The translations under genes and the position numbers were made by a program. DNA of 64,000 bases from assembly GCF_905171765.1 (NCBI RefSeq), contig NC_053392.1:342271010-342335009 (forward strand). Direction: 5' to 3'. Source of the DNA: Bufo bufo (lineage: Eukaryota > Chordata > Amphibia > Anura > Bufonidae). This document shows positions 44,401 through 54,404 of the stretch, in pieces; the stretch's first letter is position 1, and the number at the start of each line of letters is the position of its first letter. The notes beneath the pieces are model-generated. The model ran no database searches. It was not told the origin of the DNA and saw only the letters and a program-made list of their open reading frames with translations.

Positions 44401-47170
44401 GTCGTTCTTTAAATTATAAAGAGAGTGATAGTAATTGGCGAATTCTTCATCAATTTTAAGGGGATTTATTATTTTGTTTTTATTAGTGGACCAAAGGAAA
44501 GGGATTCGAGAGTTTGCTGCTTTGTTTTTAAGTTTGTTGGCTAACATTTTGGAAGCTCTATTCCCTTGTCTATAAAATTGTGCCCTAGATTGTCTAAGAT
44601 GTCTTTCATAGTTGTTTTGCATGAGTAGGTAGATTTCATGCCTAATGTTAGTGATTTGTTGGGAGTTTTGGGAGGTTGGGAGTTTTTGGTTGTTTTTTTC
44701 TAAATCCCTCAGTTTTTTATATAATTCCTCTAATTTAAGCATTCTTTTCTTTTTTTCTTCTGAAGAATATTTGATAAAAAGGCCTCTGATTACCGCTTTG
44801 TGAGCGCACCATATTGTTGTTGGGTTAATTTCGGAGTTTGTGTTAAATTGGAAGTATTCTGTTATTGCCTTCGATATTAATTCTTTGTAGTGCTTATTTG
44901 ATAATAAAAGATTATTCAATCTCCATGGGGAAGTGTGTTGAAGATTAAAAGTTTCTTGTATAGAGAGTGTAATAGGGGCATGGTCTGACCATGTAATCAG
45001 GCCTATCTTGGAGTCCGCCACTTTTTGGAGTAGCCACTTATTAACCAGAAAGAAATCTATTCGGGAATAAGAATTGTGTGGATTTGAAAAGAAGGAGTAG
45101 TCCGATTCCGAGGCATGAAGTGTCCTCCAGGCATCAAACAACTCCTCCCTGTGACATAGATCTTTAAGTTTGTAATTATCCTTCTTACTTACAGGAGTGG
45201 ATTTGTCAATACGTGGATCCATTACCAAATTAAAATCTCCACAGATCATGACGGAACCTTTCTTTTTTGCTGAGACGGACTCCAAAACAGACCTGATGAA
45301 ACTTAAAGTTTTAGAGTTAGGGGCATATAAAGACACAATAGTGTAAAGTGAGTTATTGATCAGACAAGTAACAATAATATATCTTCCCATTGGGTCTGCA
45401 TCAAGAGATAGTGTTTGAAAGGCTATAGACCTTTTGATAGCAATTAACACACCTCTTTTCTTATTAAAAGCATGTGAGAACATAATAATAATAATCTTTA
45501 TGCTTAATTCCGAAGCTGTCTGCTTCATTTAGGTGCGTTTCTTGTACGCATAAAATATCACATCCCAATCTGTGGGCTTCTTTCCATAAGAATGAGCGTT
45601 TAGCTGGGCTACTAAGGCCCTTAACATTTAAGGATACTATTTGTAAGACCATAATGCATCAGTAGTAAAGAAGCGCGCAGAGGGGGTCCAAGTAAATAGA
45701 GATACCTGCAATAATGAAGGATTCAGTGATAGAGTAATGTACCACATATAAATAATAGTGAACAAAACGGTGAAATAATGTGGAACTGAGTTAACAAAAA
45801 TAAGGATAAGATTATGAAGTCTGGTTCTAAGTGAACCAATGCGACCCCAGGTCGCTATTTTGACATGGGAGGTGGTGGTTGAAGTTGAGATGTTGGTCAA
45901 CAGTTAACATTTTCAAACCAGTCTATTTCCGCTTTTAAAAAATCAGACTGGTAACTAAGCCAAGCTTTCTAAAGTGATTTTTCACTTTGGAGATGTTGAG
46001 GATTTTGGAGAGCCGACTACTGTCCACTCATGAGGAAGGGTGTGATGCTTCTTTTTTGGTGGGCTTTTCAGTTCTTCCGATTCTTTGATAAGAGCATTTT
46101 TGGATAGGAAGCTCATAGCCTCTTTAGGAGAGAGTAATACTGAAGTGCGTCCATTGTAGTGGACTAAGAGCTTGACCGGAAATCCCCATTTATAGAGAAT
46201 TCTTTGCTCTCTCAGAATTTGTGTGGTTTTGGTAAATTCCCTGCGTCTAGCTAGAGTGGCAGGTGAAAGGTCTGTGTATAGAGAGATTTCTTGAAAGCGT
46301 TCAGGGAGGTCTGGCTTTTTTGCTGCAGCTTTATGGATTGAGTCCTTGATATGATAATAGTGTATCCTTGCTATGGTGTCCCTAGGCAGGGATGCTGGAA
46401 TAGACTTGGGCTTTGGAAGCCTGTGGACTCTGTCTATTAACAGGTCTGCGTTGGAGGCCTGAGGTAAAAGGGCTGAAAACAGATCTATCAGGTAATCCTG
46501 CAGCTGCGCGTCTTGCACTGATTCTGGAATATTTCTGAAGCGAATATTATTCCTTCTAGATCTGTCTTCTAGGTCTGCCAGTTTTAGCTTTATAGCAGCT
46601 ATATCATCTTCAGCAGAATTATGGGCATCCACAAGACAGTTATGAGCTGTTGTAAACTCCTCCATCTTCTCCTCTAAATGCGCCGTGCGGTCGCCTATAG
46701 CAGTTATATCTGCTTTTAGTGAGGTTAGAGCTGCTTTAAGATCGTTGCTGAAAGACATCTTTAAGTCAGACAGGAGCTCTTTCATGTTTTCTAGAGTTAT
46801 AGGGCCCGCATTAGGTGCTTTCTCTGTACCCATAAAGTCTGGGTGTACAGGGGACGAGGCAGAAGAGTGTGACTTGCCTTGTGATTTGTCCGATATGCAG
46901 GACGGCGATCGACCGGCTGGAGAGTCTTGAAGGGATCCATAAGCAGGAGCAGCTACCTCTCGTGCGGGAGTTAGGGTTTCCCGCGAACTGGCGCCATCTT
47001 GGAGAGATGCCGGACTGAAGAAATTGGTGACGCACTGAGAAGTCAGGAACCCCTGGACTACTGGTTGTGCAGGCTTGACCTGTGGCCAGAGCTGGCACAA
47101 TTTGCCATGGAACTCTTGGCTTGCCCCTCGTCCAGTGTCCTGCACAGCAGTGGGGATCGTGACCGATAAG
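41460..47170 (-). mobile_element. L1-clade LINE, nearly full length
   Basis: On the minus strand: ORF1 (47175-45982), a 330-bp inter-ORF region, ORF2 (45652-41872), a 3' UTR of about 410 bp with a long pyrimidine-rich tract (41565-41635 as purines on plus), then the TA tail. No 5' UTR is visible. hAT-A coding sequence reappears at about 47160, so the LINE is 5'-truncated at or close to the start of ORF1. Insertion into hAT-A postdates that transposon. I could not define target duplications. Confidence 0.85.
41872..45652 (-). pseudogene. L1 ORF2: AP-like endonuclease and reverse transcriptase with three frameshifts
   Basis: The endonuclease runs from 45652: 'SLNV' (Asn9) and 'QETH' (Glu38). 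After a frameshift in an ATT run near 45483-45495 it continues with 'GDFN', 'SRIDF' and 'SDHAPI', all catalytic motifs present. Further frameshifts lie near 44335 and in a T-run near 44226-44231, just after 'KSPGPDGF'. The 769-codon frame 44181-41872 holds RT motifs 'LPKPGK', 'FRPISLLNTDQKL', 'LDAEKAF', 'RQGCPLSPLIF' and the active site 'FADD' (residues 205-208). A C-terminal zinc knuckle C-x2-C-x8-H-x4-C follows (from residue 632). Total about 1,260 codons, normal for L1. With only three slips, it decayed recently. Confidence 0.9.
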
Positions 47171-47175
47171 TGCAC
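45982..47175 (-). CDS. L1 ORF1 protein (RNA-binding chaperone), open
   Basis: 397 codons without interruption. Residues 1-120 are low-complexity. 125-203 is heptad-rich and predicted coiled coil ('LEEKMEEFTTAHN...IAAIKLKLADLED'). 205-290 is the RRM with the hallmark 'RSRRNNIRFRNIPE'. 295-357 is the C-terminal domain ('YTDLSPATLARRREF'), followed by a basic tail with KSPPKKKHH. L1 ORF1 proteins trimerise and coat the element's RNA. A stop lies just upstream of the Met. hAT-A sequence overlaps the first codons, so the true N-terminus may have been lost and the first residues may come from the flank. Confidence 0.85.
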   Translation of the reverse strand: MHLSVTIPTAVQDTGRGASQEFHGKLCQLWPQVKPAQPVVQGFLTSQCVTNFFSPASLQDGASSRETLTPAREVAAPAYGSLQDSPAGRSPSCISDKSQGKSHSSASSPVHPDFMGTEKAPNAGPITLENMKELLSDLKMSFSNDLKAALTSLKADITAIGDRTAHLEEKMEEFTTAHNCLVDAHNSAEDDIAAIKLKLADLEDRSRRNNIRFRNIPESVQDAQLQDYLIDLFSALLPQASNADLLIDRVHRLPKPKSIPASLPRDTIARIHYYHIKDSIHKAAAKKPDLPERFQEISLYTDLSPATLARRREFTKTTQILREQRILYKWGFPVKLLVHYNGRTSVLLSPKEAMSFLSKNALIKESEELKSPPKKKHHTLPHEWTVVGSPKSSTSPK

Positions 47176-47275
47176 TCGCCTAGCTCACGACAGTGTGGAC
47201 TACCTCACATTTCTAAAAATGAATGAGGCATGGATTTCGGAGGAATTCAACACATGTAACGACCATGTTTAATTG
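47160..47275 (+). pseudogene. hAT-A transposase, C-terminal end
   Basis: 'DKCTRLAHDSVDYLTFLKMNEAWISEEF' matches the last part of the hAT dimerisation domain ('V-D-x-L-T-F-x-K-M-N-x-x-W-I'). It continues hAT-A on the far side of the L1. The preceding 'ERVF' block is not found, so some sequence was lost at the L1 insertion. Confidence 0.65.
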
Positions 47276-47539
47276 AATTTCCTCATGACAGCCCACAAAT
47301 ATCCGCCACCACCCAGAACAAATAATGGTCCCTGTCTTAGGTAATTACATCGGCATAAAAGGCCTTTTCTGTCCAGTGAATGCCTAATGTTTTGGGCCTC
47401 GGAGGAATTCAACACTTGTGACGACCATGTATTTCAACTATTATCTTTAGAGGTTTTTTCAAGAGGGGGGATTTCATTAGCCATGTTTTTAATCCAATTT
47501 TATATTTTTAGTTCTTTTAAACATATGTATTTGACATGT

Positions 47540-48045
47540 ATTTGTACTTGCATTCAGTAAAATTGATATCCATTGACCCTCTAATAGACCTCCAGCCACA
47601 TAATCACTTGTTCTTTTCTGTACGCTGAATGCATAATTTTTGGGGCCTGTAGTCCACTGGCCTGCTGTAAAATTGATATCCAATGACCGTGTAATCTACG
47701 TCCAGCCACATACTTGTTCTTTTCTGTACGCTGAATGCATAATTTTTGGGCCCTGTATTCCACTGGCCTGCTGTAAAATTGATATCAATGACCGTGTAAT
47801 CTACTTCCAGCCACATACTTACTTGTTCTTTTCTGTACGACCACGTGTTATCGAATTTCAACTATTATCTTTAGAGTTTTTTTCAAGAGAGGGGATTTTG
47901 TTAGCCATGTTTTAAATTCAATTTTATATTTTTAGTTCTTTTAAACATATGTATTTGACCTGTATTTGTACTGGCCTGCAGTAAAATTGATATCCATTGA
48001 CCATGTAATAAACCTCCAGCCAAATTTTTACAAGTATGTCACTGT
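47540..48045. repeat. 104-110 bp tandem repeat in the 3' part of hAT-A
   Basis: 'aaaattgatatcc' recurs at about 47559, 47669, 47775 and 47983, each followed by 'atgaccgtgtaatctac' and 'ccagccacata' variants. 'tctgtacgctgaatgcataa' recurs in the first units. Non-coding. Confidence 0.8.
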
Positions 48046-48050
48046 CCATG

Positions 48051-48581
48051 TGTCACGGCGGACAGGATACCAGATACACAGAAAATAAACAAACAAGTGT
48101 CTAGGCGAGAAGCTGGGGATCAAGGTCACCTCCTGACAAATCCCTACCAGCTCTCCCTATTCTTCTATGCCCACGTTCAGACCCTGAAGGTGGGAATAAC
48201 GTGTCCTCGTGCCTGGGCTGAAAATTCCCTAAAATCCCTAAGATGGTGAAAGGGGGATAGAGGCAGCCTGCTCCCTCAGAACCTGGAGGGGGGCAGGCGT
48301 CTCTCTAACAGCCTAGACAGCCAACCACAAGAAAACAAAAAACAACTTATCTTTTCTGAGCAGGAATAGCAAATCCTTCCTTTCTTCCTTTCACAGAGCC
48401 AGACAGAAGCTATAACCCGCACAGGACACTGGGAGTGGGTGTAATTTAAACTCAAACCAACGACCCCACCCAGTGCACCTGAAGGGAGGCGGATATAGCT
48501 CAACTCCAAAACAAAACAAAAGGCTACACACGTGCTGCTAACCTGGCAGACCGCCGCACATAGCCTGAGCAGGGCATGACA
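48051..48581 (-). mobile_element. Solo LTR, 531 bp, inside hAT-A
   Basis: CCATG at 48046-48050 and 48582-48586 is a perfect 5-bp duplication. The LTR runs TGTCACGGCGG ... GGGCATGACA on plus, TG...CA on either strand. A TATA-like GTTTAAATT on minus (about 48446-48454) suggests the minus orientation. No internal genes remain. It shares the TGTCACG start with the LTR at 32497-33135 but not obviously more. Confidence 0.8.
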
Positions 48582-48716
48582 CCATGTTGTGGAACTATTT
48601 GTGCATTTCTACTAAGTATTTGGTGGCTGCAAATATGAATTTTTCAGGTTTGCCTGCCATTAAAGTGAATGGGGCTCGCCGTGAACTTGCGATGTTTGTC
48701 CATCACTAATAACGGA

Positions 48717-49590
48717 TGCTCAAAATAATGGATCTGTTTTTTTTCTGTTCTTTGGACATATCAGAATCTCAGAATTTTCCGAAAAGATTAGATTCCATCC
48801 GAATTTATTTTTGGCAAATCGCGTTAAAAACATCTATTTCCTGGCTGCAGAGAGCCTGTATAGTGGTGTGGAACACTGTGCCTTGCAGTAACACGCATAG
48901 GGAGTAGTGAAACAATACTGGGAGTCAGTCTGACACGCACATTACAGACTTCGCTCTTAGAATCACTGCACACTTCACTTATTTGGGCAGTTACGGGGCC
49001 AAAACTGACCAAATAACTTAAGTGTGAACTCAGCCTTATAGGTCGATGTTAGCGCCAGGTGTAAAGAAGCATGCAGAGGCCCAAGATCCTACTATAGCGT
49101 GAAAAAGCGCACTCCTTTTACACCATCGTCAGCTGATTCTACAAAGATGTCTACAGAACGCTTATACAAGTAGAGCCCCCCTGACAGAGTGGAGAGTGTG
49201 TCAGCAGTAAGTTTGTGTTGACGTCACTGATTATTTTGCCCTTCCTCTGATTCGTCAGAACAATAACCACCCAAAAAACTGATCCTGTTTGTTGAGCATC
49301 CTCCTTCACTCGGTCAGCATTTTTTCAGTAATCCATCAGTATTGCTAAAGCAAAAAAAAAAAAAACAGGAGTGTATCCAAAACAGAGATGACACATGAAT
49401 AGAATATTTGCATGTCTTCTGTGTTTTGTACCCACTTCTGCTTTTGGCTACCAAATCATGAGCTAATTCTGACGTGACGATACAGGCCTTACAGCTGCTA
49501 CACAGATAGGATCCGTTGTGCGTCTCATTTTTCTTTCCTTCTGACAGATCAGAAAAAGGGTCAAATAAATGATGATGTCAACCAGGCCAA
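48717..49590. other. Right half of the MITE that hAT-A hit, then unassigned sequence
   Basis: 48717-49042 ends 'aagtgtgaactcagccttat', a MITE-like terminus. Its left counterpart with 'taatggatctttgacgg' lies just before hAT-A at about 33945-33992, so hAT-A landed in an older MITE. 49043-49590 contains an A-run near 49354 and no gene. Confidence 0.45.
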
Positions 49591-50360
49591 AAATGCTAAA
49601 TAGTGGCCCAGTCATGGAATGGGAAGGGTGGGAGAACAGCTTGAGAAATACACAGAATGGCCCAATGATATAGTGTTGAGGTAGCAGCAGCATGAGGAGA
49701 CCACAGAGTGGACCAATGACATAGTGGGTAGGTGGCAGCAGCAGCATGAGGAGACCACAGAGTGGCCCAGTTCCATAGTGTTGAGGTGGCAGCAGCATAA
49801 GGAGGCCACAGACTGGCAAGGTGACATAGTGTGGAGGCCACACATAGTGTTAAGTTAGCAGCAGCATGAGGAGGCCACAGAGTGGCAAGGTGACATAGTA
49901 TGGAGGCGACAGCAGCATGAGGAGGCCACAGAGTGGCCCAGTGCCATAGTGTTGATTTAGCAGCAGCGTGAGGAGACCACGTAGTGGCAAGGTGACATAG
50001 TGTGGAGGAGGCAGCAGCAGCATGAGGAGACCACACACTGGCACAATGACAGAGTGTGGAGGTGGCAGCAGTAGGTGGAGACCACAGAGTGGCATAATGA
50101 CAGAGTGTGGAGGTGGCAGCAGCAGCATGAGGAGGCCACAGTTTGGCAAGGTGACATAGTGTGGAGGTGGCAGCAGCATGAGGAGACCACAGAGTGACAC
50201 AATGACAGAGTGTGGAAGTGGCAGCAGCAGCATGAGGAGGCCACAGACTGGCAAGGTGACATAGTGTGGAGGTGGCAGCAGCAGCATGAGGAGACCTGAG
50301 TGGTGAGGTGGCAGCAGCATCAAGAGATCACAGAGTGACCAGGTGACAAAGTGGGGAGGT
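49590..50360. repeat. ~54-60 bp minisatellite, 'gtggcagcagcatgaggag' type
   Basis: Around a dozen units of 'ggtggcagcagcagcatgag', 'gaggccacagagtggc' and 'caaggtgacatagtgtgg'. The unit length is close to a multiple of three, so all three minus-strand frames stay open for 77-186 codons. These are not genes. The array lies in the 3' part of hAT-C. Confidence 0.85.
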
Positions 50361-50836
50361 GGGTGGCAATAACAGTACCCGCTGACAATGGTGGGTGTAA
50401 GAAGGAGCACTTGGCATCAGATGTGTGGCATCAGGCGGGTGGCAGCATCAGAATAGTAGCTGAAGCTGGTAGCAAGAAGAAACCGGTCTCTTTTTTCAAG
50501 GTTTGGGTGAGGCAGCATGGATGATCTAATCTAATGCATCAGGCATTGGTGGGTGGAAATCCTGACTGATCCACGCCTGATTCATCTTGACAAAGGTCAG
50601 TCTCTCCACATTTTGGGTGGACAGGCGAGTTCTCCTTGGGGTAACTATGGCCCCCACCGCACTAAACACCAGCTCTGATAGGACAGCTTTTCCAGCGCAA
50701 GCTCGACCAGTTGTGGCCGCAAATCCAGTTTGGCTGCCCAGTAGTCCAGCGGATTTTCAATATGGAGTGTCCAAGTATGCCACCACCTGCTGGTTCAGGT
50801 TCTGCTCCAGGTCTATCTGCTGCTGCTGGTGAGTAG

Positions 50837-51128
50837 TATTGATGAGCGGCTTAGGCAATATTCGAATTCGCGATAGCAAATTCTTGGCTGAATATTCGCC
50901 ATAAATTTGCAAATTCAAGAATTTGTGATCTCCAGTCATTGTTTACTTGATTGCGACAATCGGCAATGTAATATATTCGCAATAAATTTGCAATAAATTT
51001 GTGATTAGAATATTCAACACTATTCGCGAATATAAATATATAGCACTATATTCTAAATATTCACGAATTCTCGAAGTGGCGATATTCGCGATTAAAATAC
51101 GCGATTAAAATATTCACGCTTGACACTA
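50837..51128. mobile_element. hAT MITE in hAT-C, 292 bp
   Basis: GTGAGTAG at 50829-50836 and 51129-51136 is a perfect 8-bp duplication. Left TATTGATGAGCGGC, right complement TAGTGTCAAGCGTGAATATTT. Full of 'gaatattcg' motifs; same family as 29858-30452 and 36340-36535. Confidence 0.9.
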
Positions 51129-52861
51129 GTGAGTAGTTTCTTCACTAGGCGGGTTAAGAGAAAGCTGCTCATCATCGACTCTAGACTCAAGCTGCTGCTG
51201 ATGGAGCTAGTACTGCTTCTACCCCCCAGCCATGGCATTGGAATGAGAGCGCAGGGGGCCCCCCTTGGTCAGACCTGCGAGAGGATGGACGATGGTGCAG
51301 ATAGGCAGTGGCCAACTGACTACATAGGATGTCTCTATAGTAGTTTAGTTTGTCCCCCCTCTCAGCAGGTGTAAAAAAGGCCTCCATTTTGGACTGGAAG
51401 CGAGGGTCCAACAAGGTGGAGAGCCAGAAGTCATCTCTCTGCCTAATGGTGACAATTCGGCTATCACTACCCACACAAGTGAGCATGTAGCTGGCCATTT
51501 GCGCAAGTCACTCGGAGTGACTCCATCTCCACTGCACGGTGTGCCTGGGTCATCTGCCTCGTCTTCCTCTTCTCCCTCTTTCTCCTCTGGCTGCTCTTCC
51601 TCTCCTGTCACCTGTGTAGAAAAACCACCCATTTTGTTACACATTGCTTGTGCTCCAATGTCCTCCTCCTCCTCCTCCAGTTCAGCCCCCAGAGGGCTCA
51701 TGTAACCCTGGGATGTAGGCACCACGTCTCCAGTTCCCTGACCAGCCAGATTTACAGGCATCTGTTGCAGGATACGAAGCAGTGGAATGACGTTGTTCAT
51801 TCCATAGTCCTGGCGACTGACAAATAACGTGGCATCCTCAAAAGGCCTGAGCAAATGGCAGGTGTCACGCATAAGTTGCCACTGGCTGACATCGAAGTTA
51901 CACAGGGGAGTACTCCTGTCCGCTTGGAGAAATCGTTTATGGCCTTTCCCTGTTCATATATTCGGTCGAGCATATGGAGGGTGGAATTCCAACGGGTGGA
52001 AATGTTGCATATCAGCCTATGTTAAGGGATGTCATTCTGCCGCTGCAGCTCAAGGAGGGTGTGCTTGGCGGTGTACGAGTGGCTGACATGCATGCAAAGT
52101 TTCCTGGCCATTTTTAGGATGTCTTGCAGATGGGTGGAAGACTTCAGGAACTGCTTGACAGCCAGATTGTACATGTGCGCTATGCAGGGCACATGGCTCA
52201 GCCCTCATTGAGGCAGCGCCAACACCATGTTCTTCCTGTTGTCGGTCACCATGGTTCCGATGTTGAGTTGTCATGGAGAAAGGATTTGATTTCTTGATGA
52301 AGGACACAGAGCAGTTCCTCTCCTGTGTGACTCTATTCGCCCAGGCAAACGAGGTGTAGAACAGCATGACACCGCCGTGCCCTGCACATGTGGTATGCTG
52401 GAGGAGCACTGTGAATTGTACCTGCAGTGGAGGCTGAGGGCACAGTGGTGGATGAGGAGGCAGAGGCGGACATTGTCGCAGGACCAATGGCGTGAGAACG
52501 TGGAGGCGGAAGCGGCTTTCCTGGCTAAGTTGCTGGTTTGGATGGGCAGGAACCACATTTACACAGTGGGCCATAAAGGACATATATTGTCCTTGACCGT
52601 AGTTACAGCTCCACACGTCGGCGCTGCCGTGCACTTTGGTAGACACTGACAGGCTCAAGGACTGGCCCACCTTCTGTTCTACATATTTGTGCAGGGCTGG
52701 GACTCTCCACCTTGGCTTGGCAAAAGCCATCAGTTCTCTGAAAGGTGCAGAGTCAGCCACTTGGAAAGTCAAGGACTCCCTTGACTTGGCACTCTGGACA
52801 CACTTCACCTTCTGCCCACAGATTCGGCAAATGGCCATGTTCACTTCCTACGGCAGCTTAA

Positions 52862-53578
52862 AGGGTTTCTGTCACCCCACTAAAGTGATTTTTTTTTTTT
52901 GGGCTAGTTAAATTAGTTATATAGCGATATCTGAAAATATAATAGTGTTCCTTACTTTGATCCAGCAGTTTAGTCAAAAAACGAAGTTTTATCATATGCA
53001 AATTCGGTCTCTACCAGCAAGTAGGGCGTCTACTTGCTGGTAGCTGCTGCAGAAATCCGCCCCCTCCTCTTGTTGATTGACAGGGCCAGCCGGGATCTCC
53101 TCCTCCGGCCAGCCCTGTCGGCATTTCAAAAATCGCGCGCCCGTGTTGAATCTGCGCAGGCGCTCTGAGATGAGGAGGCTCGTCTCCTCAGAGCTCCCTC
53201 AGTGCGCCTGCGCCGATGACATCATCGAAATAGAAGACGTCATCGGCGCAGGCGCACTGAGGGAGTTCTGAGGAGACGAGCCTCCTCATCTCAACACGGG
53301 CGCGCGATTTTTGAAATGCCGACAGGGCTGGCCGGAGGAGGAGATCCCGGCTGGCCCTGTCAATCAACAAGAGGAGGGGGCGGATTTCTGCAGCAGCTAC
53401 CAGCAAGTAGACGCCCTACTTGCTGGTAGAGACCGAATTTGCATATGATAAAACTTCGTTTTTTGACTAAACTGCTGGATCAAAGTAAGGAACACTATTA
53501 TATTTTCAGATATCGCTATATAACTAATTTAACTAGCCCAAAAAAAAAAAATCACTTTAGTGGGGTGACAGAAACCCT
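52862..53578. mobile_element. Kolobok-type palindromic element, 717 bp, in hAT-C
   Basis: TTAA at 52858-52861 and 53579-53582. Ends AGGGTTTCTGTCACCCCACT. One near-perfect palindrome centred near 53220. It shares with 9624-10470 the terminal 24 bp, the 'ctaccagcaagtaggg' hairpin, 'tgttgattgacagggcc' and the CpG-rich 'gcgcaggcgca' core, but the intervening arm sequence differs. Confidence 0.9.
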
Positions 53579-54404
53579 TTAACAAAAAACTGCCACACCA
53601 CCAATTTACCCCCAACACTCCGCACTGACTGACTATTACCGCCACTGACTCCGTGAACCCCTGCACCACTATTTTCCGGCAGGTAGGCTCCTGAGAAGCA
53701 GGAGGTCTACCCTGGGCACATTTGGCTACTGACCTCCCACTGCTGCCACCCTGCTTACTCCCGCCCACGCTACCGACTTGCTGGCTCCACCGCTGCCTCA
53801 TGAGCAAGCTGCCACCCTATTCTCCCGATGATGATGAAGCCCCTTTGTCACCCGGCTCCCAATTGCGATCGGCTACATCATCGAGTACTGTCTACAGGTC
53901 ACTGATGTCCTCCTCAACGGTCTCTGAGCCAGGATCCTGACCGCTCGCAACACCAGCTCCCACTCCACTCTCCTCATTACTAATTGCCAGTCTACTGGAG
54001 GAAGCGCTGGATGTCTCCTCCACAACTTGGCTGGCCAGTAGCTACTGACTCTCTTTTAGTAGCTTGTCCTCGCTGTATAGTGGAGCTGAGCCCACAGCAT
54101 GTAATACTTCTCTGGCTGAGGGAACAGAAAAGTACAGAGGCAGGTTGAGGACAGGGGAGGGCATAGGGCCTGCTCCCGGGCCATGCCAACTAAGGGTTGT
54201 GTCTGACGAACCCACCGACTCCTGGCTGGGGGTGTCTGATGTCACTTAGGACGAAGTGGATGACCGAATCAACCATTCAAGAACCGTTGGGTTTCTGGTC
54301 AAGATACGACCGCTAGATGACACCTGGAGCTCAGGCCTTTCGAAGTGACCACTGCTGCCACGCCCCCTTTTTCTGCTGTGACCTGTGCCTGCACCAGAAA
54401 CATT

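Larger units (their letters stand above)
34001..48708 (+). mobile_element. hAT-A: hAT transposon spanning 14.7 kb with nested insertions
   Basis: ATAACGGA occurs at 33993-34000 and 48709-48716. The intervening DNA begins TAGAGATGGCC and ends ...GGTTTGTCCATCACTA's complement form (TAGTGATGGACAAAC on the other strand), so the ends share TAGNGATGG. Plus-strand hAT transposase blocks lie at 34860-36955 and 47160-47275. Inside are a hAT MITE (36340-36535), hAT-B (36956 to about 41290), an L1 (41460 to about 47160) and a solo LTR (48051-48581). Without these nested insertions the element would be roughly 3-5 kb, normal for an autonomous hAT. The element is inactive. Confidence 0.8.
50575..54245 (-). 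pseudogene. hAT-C transposase, broken by two MITEs
   Basis: Minus strand, 5' to 3'. 54245-53600 is a Ser/Gly-rich leader. 52844-52690 has 'ICRICGQKVKC' and 'VADSAPFRELMAFAKPRWRVPAL', and 52660-52570 has 'SADVWSCNYGQGQYMSFMAHCVNV' (first Asp). About 52160-51990 is Asp/His-rich remnant sequence. 51872-51780 has 'LLRPFEDATLFVS' and 'MNNVIPLLRIL', 51460-51400 has 'RDDFWLSTLLDPRFQSKMEAFF', and 50790-50690 has 'QQVVAYLDTPY' and 'NPLDYWAAKLDLRPQLVELALEKL'. The order is that of hAT transposases. Frameshifts, the Kolobok palindrome at 52862-53578 and a hAT MITE at 50837-51128 inactivate it. Confidence 0.75.

Noticed and set aside
49463..50410. Overlapping minus-strand frames of 77-186 codons rich in Leu/Cys/His
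   Set aside because: They run through a 54-60 bp minisatellite whose period keeps all frames open, so there is no independent coding signal.
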